Assembly: GCA_007135015.1 (NCBI GenBank) | Contig: SLJS01000214.1 | Location: forward strand, 1-8,828 | Direction: 5' to 3' | From: Alcanivorax sp. | Lineage (GTDB): Bacteria; Pseudomonadota; Gammaproteobacteria; Pseudomonadales; Alcanivoracaceae | Length of the DNA stretch: 8,828 nt | Shown here: piece after piece, positions 6,808 to 8,828 of the stretch | Numbering within the stretch: the first letter of the stretch is position 1 | How the letters are laid out: the number at the start of each line of letters is the position of its first letter | Program-made: the position numbers and the translations under genes | The notes under the pieces: generated by a model | Databases searched by the model: none | Told to the model about the DNA's origin: nothing | Seen by the model: only the letters and a program-made list of their open reading frames with translations

Positions 6808-6868
6808 ACTTGATAAAAAAGTGGCGAAGGCATAACAATATTATGCCTAACGCGATACACAATCAAGT
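6808..6868. promoter_or_regulatory. Concentric double inverted repeat, predicted AbiEi operator
   Basis: The inner dyad is AGGCATAA (6828-6835) and TTATGCCT (6841-6848), a perfect 8-bp palindrome around a 5-base centre. The outer dyad is ACTTGAT (6808-6814) and ATCAAGT (6862-6868), perfect 7-bp arms. Both have their symmetry centre at base 6838. AbiEi proteins are known to bind inverted repeats in their own promoter cooperatively and repress it. The position over the -35, -10 and start site fits that role. Confidence 0.6.
6838..6866 (-). promoter_or_regulatory. Promoter of abiEi-abiEii
   Basis: Read on the minus strand, TTGATT (6866-6861) is the -35 and TAATAT (6843-6838) the -10, separated by exactly 17 bp (6860-6844). 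The predicted start is near 6831, about 25 bases before the chosen abiEi ATG. The inner operator dyad covers the -10 and the start site, and the outer dyad overlaps the -35. Confidence 0.6.
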
Positions 6869-7202
6869 GAGGCCCGGAGTAGACCGGGAAGCTGGCTATG
6901 CTACAAGGGCCATTGAGCCATTGGCCAAAACCGGACCCCGCGCCTGGATGGTTACGAATTCGTTCCCCGGTTTCTCCTGCACACCCTTCCGAAGCCTTTC
7001 ATGCGGATACTGGTACCTTTTCTTGGGAATCAGATAGGGCCAGAATGAAAGGGAGGGAAGGGACTTTGACTTTGCGCTTTCCTGCCCAGGGCCCCACTGC
7101 GTTTCAGCATTCGTGGCGCCAAACGCGCCGAATGCCGATAGGTTCTTCTGACCCAAAAGCGCTAATGAGAATAAAAATCTACAACATAACAAGGGGAATA
7201 TA
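6869..7202. other. Gene-poor spacer between abiE and a small membrane protein gene
   Basis: About 330 bases without a supported gene. Open frames of about 100 codons exist on both strands (plus 6898-7203, minus 6896-7192), but neither has a convincing ribosome binding site, recognisable motif or the strong GC third-position bias of neighbouring genes. The last 50 bases before 7203 are AT-rich and probably contain the promoter and leader of the next gene. No hairpin terminator or tRNA was found. Confidence 0.5.
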
Positions 7203-7448
7203 ATGATTAAGCTTCTTTGGGGGCTAACCGCTGTAGGCTCGGTTCTTGGTGGGCTAACACTCTTTTCAGGGCTTGTGGCTGCAGAAAGCGCCCCGCAAGA
7301 GGCTGCGGCCGCAGCGATGGCTGTCGCGATGGCTGCTGTGCCCTATTGTCTTGCAAGGGCCATAAGCGAGTTCGTTGCCATACCGTCAGCCTCAGCGCCA
7401 CCGCCACCGCCAGTGACCAAGAATACTGATAATTCCGACTGGCACTGA
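7203..7448 (+). CDS. Small hydrophobic membrane protein of unknown function
   Basis: An 81-residue protein with two hydrophobic segments: residues 3-27 (LLWGLTAVGSVLGGLTLFSG and following) and about 33-52 (EAAAAAMAVAMAAVPYCLAR). A short helix AISEFVAIPS and a Pro-rich, polar tail (APPPPPVTKNTDNSDWH) follow. The APQEAAAAAM...PYCLARAI pattern resembles small uncharacterised membrane proteins I recall from other proteobacteria, but I cannot assign a function. The start is supported by AGGGGA about 6 bases upstream. The first segment could be read as a signal peptide (ending near VAAES), but the second argues for a two-pass membrane protein. It is isolated between the abiE operon (opposite strand) and tRNA-Leu, in AT-richer DNA, so it is probably accessory. 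Small membrane proteins occur as toxins or effectors in defence loci, but nothing here shows that role. Confidence 0.7.
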   Translation: MIKLLWGLTAVGSVLGGLTLFSGLVAAESAPQEAAAAAMAVAMAAVPYCLARAISEFVAIPSASAPPPPPVTKNTDNSDWH

Positions 7449-7742
7449 ACCTGAATAAATTGGCAAGAGCTGGGCGGATTGCACCAAATGCCATGTAATT
7501 TGCGCCGGGGATGCTCGTCATAAGGCGTGATCGCGATTGAAGTCGTAGCAGGGACTACGGCTGAAGGGGCATGCCGGTGCAATATCCTTCCAGCTCTGGA
7601 GCCGTCCATCGCGGGACCTCTCCGGTTCGGCGACCCTCCACCAGTCTGGCCAATACGGTCCTGTCCCGGTCGTACAAGCGAGAAGAATGGAAGCGGATCG
7701 TGGGGACGGGCGGTGCAACGCCGGAAAGGGCTTGACAGAAGA
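7449..7742. other. Non-coding stretch downstream of tRNA-Leu, possible gene remnant
   Basis: No complete gene. On the minus strand an open frame ending in TAG at 7555-7557 closes with protein-like sequence (LYDRDRTVLARLVEGRRTGE, then VPRWTAPELEGYCTGMPLQP). It has no start after the tRNA and could be the broken C-terminus of a gene once next to the tRNA 3' end. I do not recognise it. A small imperfect hairpin, GTCGTAG (7542-7548) with CTACGGC (7555-7561), lies near its end. No U-tract terminator is visible for the tRNA. Confidence 0.3.
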
Positions 7743-7829
7743 TGGTGCCGAGGGGGGGACTTGAACCCCCACCCTGTTGCCAGGAACGGATTTTGAATCC
7801 GTCGCGTCTACCAATTTCGCCACCTCGGC
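7743..7829 (-). tRNA. tRNA-Leu (anticodon CAA), 3' CCA encoded
   Basis: An 87-base class II tRNA. The acceptor stem GCCGAGG (5' end at 7829) pairs with CCTCGGC (7753-7747), followed by discriminator A and an encoded CCA (7745-7743). The D arm contains AAATTGGTAGACGC. The anticodon stem ACGGA/TCCGT encloses loop TTCAAAA, giving CAA, which reads UUG codons. A variable arm (TCCTGGCAACAGGG region) of leucine-tRNA size is present, and the T arm is GGGGG-TTCAAGT-CCCCC. The sequence resembles E. coli leuX, a well-known integration site for genomic islands. Its 3' end faces the small membrane protein gene and abiE; its 5' end faces higBA. Confidence 0.96.
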
Positions 7830-7840
7830 GGAGCGCACGG

Positions 7841-7846
7841 AGTATA
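7841..7846 (-). promoter_or_regulatory. -10 element of the tRNA-Leu promoter
   Basis: On the minus strand TATACT lies 11 bases upstream of the mature tRNA 5' end and is followed by a GC-rich discriminator (CCGTGCGC), typical of stable-RNA promoters under stringent control. No good -35 hexamer is seen at 16-18 bp, so the assignment is moderate. Confidence 0.45.
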
Positions 7847-7900
7847 GCAGCGTGGCGGGCGCTTCCATAGCGCTTCGCTCCCCGCAGCCCGCTTCGTCCA

Positions 7901-7929
7901 TTGTCACGCGTAACGTGACAGAGTATAAT
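7901..7929 (+). promoter_or_regulatory. Promoter of higB-higA
   Basis: TTGTCA (7901-7906) and TATAAT (7924-7929) are separated by exactly 17 bp. The -10 is a perfect consensus and the -35 matches five of six. This is the strongest sigma-70 promoter in the window. The predicted start falls at about 7936, on or next to the A of the higB ATG, implying a leaderless or nearly leaderless mRNA. Confidence 0.8.
7902..7920. promoter_or_regulatory. Inverted-repeat operator within the higBA promoter spacer
   Basis: TGTCACG (7902-7908) and CGTGACA (7914-7920) form a perfect 7-bp dyad around CGTAA. It lies almost wholly between the -35 and -10 and overlaps the -35, an ideal position for repression by HigA or the HigB-HigA complex. 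The binding protein is inferred from the location and the known autoregulation of higBA operons. Confidence 0.7.
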
Positions 7930-7935
7930 GTAGGA

Positions 7936-8217
7936 ATGATCAGGACGTTCGCCGACAAGCGTACAAGGGAGCTGTATATCCGGGGCAAGGCAGCCCGCTT
8001 TCCGGCGGATCTGGCCAGGCGGGCGGCGCGGAAGCTGGAGTATGTGAATCTTGCGGCCCGGCTGGATGATCTGAAGGTCCCGCCCGGCAATCGACTTCAT
8101 GCACTGGCGGGGGACAGGAAGGGTCAGTACTCGGTCTCCATCAATGATCAGTGGCGTATCTGCTTTCGTTTCATTGATGGGGATGCGTACGACGTGGAGG
8201 TTTGCGATTATCACTGA
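7936..8217 (+). CDS. higB: HigB toxin, ribosome-dependent mRNA interferase (RelE superfamily)
   Basis: Toxin of a type II toxin-antitoxin pair. HigB cleaves mRNA on translating ribosomes and halts growth until neutralised by HigA. At 93 residues it matches the family length. The sequence starts in the family manner (MIRTFADKRTRELYIRGKAA). It carries the conserved core LKVPPGNRLHALAGDRKG (46-63) and YSVSINDQWRICFRF (65-79), and ends in VEVCDYH (87-93) with a C-terminal His. Basic residues R61, K62 and R74 and the terminal His fall where catalytic or RNA-contacting residues lie in characterised HigB, so it is probably active. The open frame continues upstream into the tRNA, but ATG 7936 is chosen because the promoter ends at 7929 and the protein begins as homologues do. 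The only ribosome-binding-like sequence, TAGGA, would lie upstream of the transcript start. It is followed by higA after 15 bases. Confidence 0.94.
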   Translation: MIRTFADKRTRELYIRGKAARFPADLARRAARKLEYVNLAARLDDLKVPPGNRLHALAGDRKGQYSVSINDQWRICFRFIDGDAYDVEVCDYH

Positions 8218-8232
8218 AGCGGGCTGTGGGTC

Positions 8233-8547
8233 ATGAATATGGAAAACATTGCGGAAATGAAACGCAGGCCTACGCATCCGGGAGAAATGCTGCGGGAGGA
8301 TTTCCTGCCCGACTATGAGCTGACTCGCGCAGAGCTGGCCAGGGCGCTGGGGGTCTCCCGGCAGTCCGTCAATGAGCTGCTGCGCGAGCGCCGCGCGCTC
8401 AGTCCGGAAATGGCACTACGGTTGGGCCGGCTGTTCGGGAATTCGCCGGAGTTCTGGCTGAATGCACAGCGGGCCGTGGACCTGTGGGATGCGGAGCAGG
8501 TGATCAGAAAGGACGTGGCCCGGATCAAGCCGTTGGCTGCGATGTAG
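8233..8547 (+). CDS. higA: HigA antitoxin, XRE-family DNA-binding protein
   Basis: Antitoxin that binds and neutralises HigB and, through its helix-turn-helix, represses the operon. It has 104 residues. The conserved N-terminal RRPTHPGEMLREDFLPDYEL (11-30) is typical of the HigA/VapI group. The XRE helix-turn-helix runs about 31-56 (TRAELARALGVSRQSVNELL, then RERRAL), followed by SPEMALRLGRLFGNSPEFWL (57-76) and NAQRAVDLW (77-85). The start at 8233 has only a weak GTGGG upstream; ATGs at 8239 and 8257 are in frame, and 8257 (MKRRPTHPGE) also matches how many homologues begin, so the N-terminus is uncertain by 8 residues. It is probably translated from the higB mRNA (15-base gap). The toxin-first order is characteristic of higBA and contrasts with most type II pairs. 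Confidence 0.95.
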   Translation: MNMENIAEMKRRPTHPGEMLREDFLPDYELTRAELARALGVSRQSVNELLRERRALSPEMALRLGRLFGNSPEFWLNAQRAVDLWDAEQVIRKDVARIKPLAAM

Positions 8548-8566
8548 GGTGCGGCTTTGCCGCACC
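8548..8566 (+). terminator. Hairpin directly after the higA stop codon
   Basis: GGTGCGGC (8548-8555) and GCCGCACC (8559-8566) form a perfect 8-bp stem with a TTT loop, starting at the base after TAG. No U-tract follows, so intrinsic termination is uncertain. The layout repeats that after the porin gene. Confidence 0.5.
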
Positions 8567-8631
8567 GTGGCGAGCAGCGAGAGGCGAGGACAAGAGCTGA
8601 CCGCTCGGGAATCCCTCCTCAGCTTCCCAGT

Positions 8632-8775
8632 CCCTCTCCTGCCGGGGAGGGTGTCGTAAAAACCTTGCTGACTACTTCGTCGCTCGCGATGTAGAGCCTC
8701 CCCCTGCGAAGGGGGAGGTATGGAGGGGGAGGCCGCCGTTAGGCGGCCAGCGGCCCTTGTGGGGGAGGATTCTGG
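8632..8775. repeat. Right-hand cluster of intergenic hairpin repeats
   Basis: Counterpart of the left-end block. Stems seen are CCCTCTCC (8632-8639) with GGGGAGGG (8644-8651), CCTCCCCC (8697-8704) with GGGGGAGG (8711-8718), and GGCCGCC (8731-8737) with GGCGGCC (8742-8748, loop GTTA). The segment 8717-8738 is identical to 32-53 in direct orientation. The segment 8646-8661 is the exact reverse complement of 174-189. No gene is supported in 8567-8828. The mixed orientations suggest a mosaic of short dispersed elements. Confidence 0.7.
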
Positions 8776-8828
8776 GGCGAAGGGACCGGCCAATCAGCGA
8801 CCCTCGCGTAAGCCGTGCTCGCGGGAGC

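Noticed and set aside
6845..6851. GCCTAAC resembling an integron attC core (RYYYAAC)
   Set aside because: No matching GTTRRRY partner at attC distance and no other attC features; the bases are better explained as part of the abiE operator dyad.
6896..7203. Opposing open frames of about 100 codons on both strands upstream of the small membrane protein; the plus frame ends TAATG, overlapping the next start
   Set aside because: Neither has a convincing ribosome binding site, GC third-position bias or familiar domain. The TAATG overlap is suggestive of coupling but insufficient alone.
32..8748. End repeats considered as terminal repeats of one large mobile element
   Set aside because: They enclose ordinary moeA and moaB genes, no transposase or integrase is present, and the component repeats are in mixed orientation.

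Overview
The window is GC-rich, with strong G/C preference at third codon positions and C/G-rich hairpin repeats between genes. This and the gene types (divergent moeA/moaB, a large outer-membrane porin, a CCA-encoding tRNA-Leu) point to a gammaproteobacterium, possibly a halophilic, alkaliphilic or purple-sulfur-related lineage. The exact taxon cannot be read from the sequence.

Layout: (1) Bases 1-244 are a non-coding block of intergenic hairpin repeats. (2) Bases 245-2181 hold molybdenum cofactor genes: moeA on the minus strand and moaB diverging on the plus strand. (3) Bases 2213-3494 hold an outer-membrane beta-barrel porin of the alginate-export type. It is preceded by a near-consensus FNR/Anr/Dnr half-site pair centred exactly 41.5 bp upstream of the start site predicted from a -10 element, which suggests oxygen- or nitric-oxide-responsive activation. 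(4) Bases 3495-3626 separate convergent genes and carry a GC hairpin plus two inverted arrays of a 7-bp repeat. (5) Bases 3627-4979 (minus) encode a multi-pass permease distantly resembling the NCS2/UraA fold. (6) Bases 5071-6868 (minus) hold a complete type IV toxin-antitoxin / abortive-infection pair, abiEi-abiEii. The genes overlap by ATGA, and the promoter is covered by two inverted repeats sharing one centre. (7) Bases 6869-7742 are AT-richer and gene-poor, with one small membrane protein gene. (8) Bases 7743-7829 (minus) are tRNA-Leu(CAA). (9) Bases 7901-8566 hold a complete higB-higA type II toxin-antitoxin operon, with an operator inside the promoter spacer and a hairpin just after the higA stop. 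(10) Bases 8567-8828 return to the repeat family seen at the left end.

How it fits together: the left half looks like core genome. MoaB and MoeA perform the late steps that insert molybdenum into molybdopterin for enzymes such as nitrate, DMSO or formate oxidoreductases. An anaerobically regulated porin next to them fits a respiratory theme, though no molybdoenzyme lies in the window. The right half looks accessory: two unrelated toxin-antitoxin modules of different types flank a tRNA-Leu(CAA), the tRNA type (leuX in E. coli) known as an island integration site, with an unassigned small membrane protein between them. No integrase, transposase or duplicated tRNA 3' end was seen, so the island reading is inference. 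I found no convincing wholly new multi-gene system. The most checkable novelties are the regulatory architectures of the porin, abiE and higBA promoters.
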